A stretch of DNA of 12,402 nucleotides from JBHGBB01 sp041946755 (GTDB lineage: Bacteria > UBP4 > UBA4092 > JAOAEQ01), in the NCBI GenBank assembly GCA_041946755.1, contig JBHGBB010000120.1:1-12402 (forward strand). The letters run 5' to 3'. Made by a program: the position numbers and the translations under genes. Below the pieces are notes generated by a model. The model ran no database searches, was not told where the DNA came from, and worked only from the letters and a program-made list of their open reading frames with translations. Of the stretch, positions 12,385 to 12,402 are shown piece after piece; position 1 is the first letter of the stretch, and each line of letters begins with the position of its first letter.

Positions 12385-12402
12385 CAGTAGACCATAGAGT
12401 AG
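12385..12402 (+). repeat. Degenerate heptamer array, CAGTAGN type, cut by the window end
   Basis: CAGTAGA, CCATAGA, GTAG follow the beta-propeller stop codon by 2 bases in 7-base phase. The unit matches the arrays at 3125 and 3232. The array continues beyond the window or ends here. Confidence 0.5.

Overview
The window comes from a moderately AT-rich bacterial genome that I cannot place in a phylum. Three things point to an uncultivated, environmental lineage: a PF12831-type FAD oxidoreductase, a geranylgeranyl-reductase-like flavoprotein next to a single-cluster ferredoxin, and a short neutral-ceramidase-like protein. Roughly half of the genes have no visible Shine-Dalgarno sequence. All 13 readable stop codons are TAA or TAG. 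There are no rRNA or tRNA genes, no transposases, no phage genes and no CRISPR array.

Layout. (1) 1-1758 is mostly non-coding. It holds the 3' end of a YHS-domain gene with its terminator, a small highly charged orphan protein (591-842) closed by a textbook terminator, and about 0.9 kb containing three strong short-loop hairpins. (2) 1759-4724, plus strand: FAD-dependent oxidoreductase, geranylgeranyl-reductase-family flavoprotein, and ferredoxin. The ferredoxin could supply electrons to the reductase. (3) 4894-7352, plus strand: a two-gene ABC exporter (ATPase and 12-13-helix permease) behind an extended -10 promoter that leaves almost no 5' leader. (4) 7349-9243, minus strand: archease, two tandem paralogous one-helix/coiled-coil proteins with PspB-like layout, and a VTT/DedA (TVP38/TMEM64) membrane protein. 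This block meets the ABC operon tail to tail on a shared TTAA. (5) 9463-10746, plus strand: a ceramidase-like hydrolase without a signal peptide, divergent from archease, followed by about 550 bp of hairpin-rich DNA. (6) 11297-12382, plus strand: a secreted beta-propeller protein.

How the genes may work together. Three gene groups touch membranes or lipids (prenyl reductase with ferredoxin, ABC exporter with VTT protein, ceramidase-like hydrolase), but they lie in separate transcription units, so a joint pathway is speculation. The least expected signal is in the intergenic DNA. Short degenerate units repeat with exact 7-base phase at 3125-3266, 9426-9460 and 12385-12402, and with 8-base phase at 8057-8153. 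Two heptamer arrays end 2-4 bases before start codons that lack a Shine-Dalgarno sequence. I found no convincing new defence or mobile system. The best candidates for something undescribed are the periodic arrays, the hairpin cluster at 1.1-1.5 kb and the duplicated PspB-like pair.
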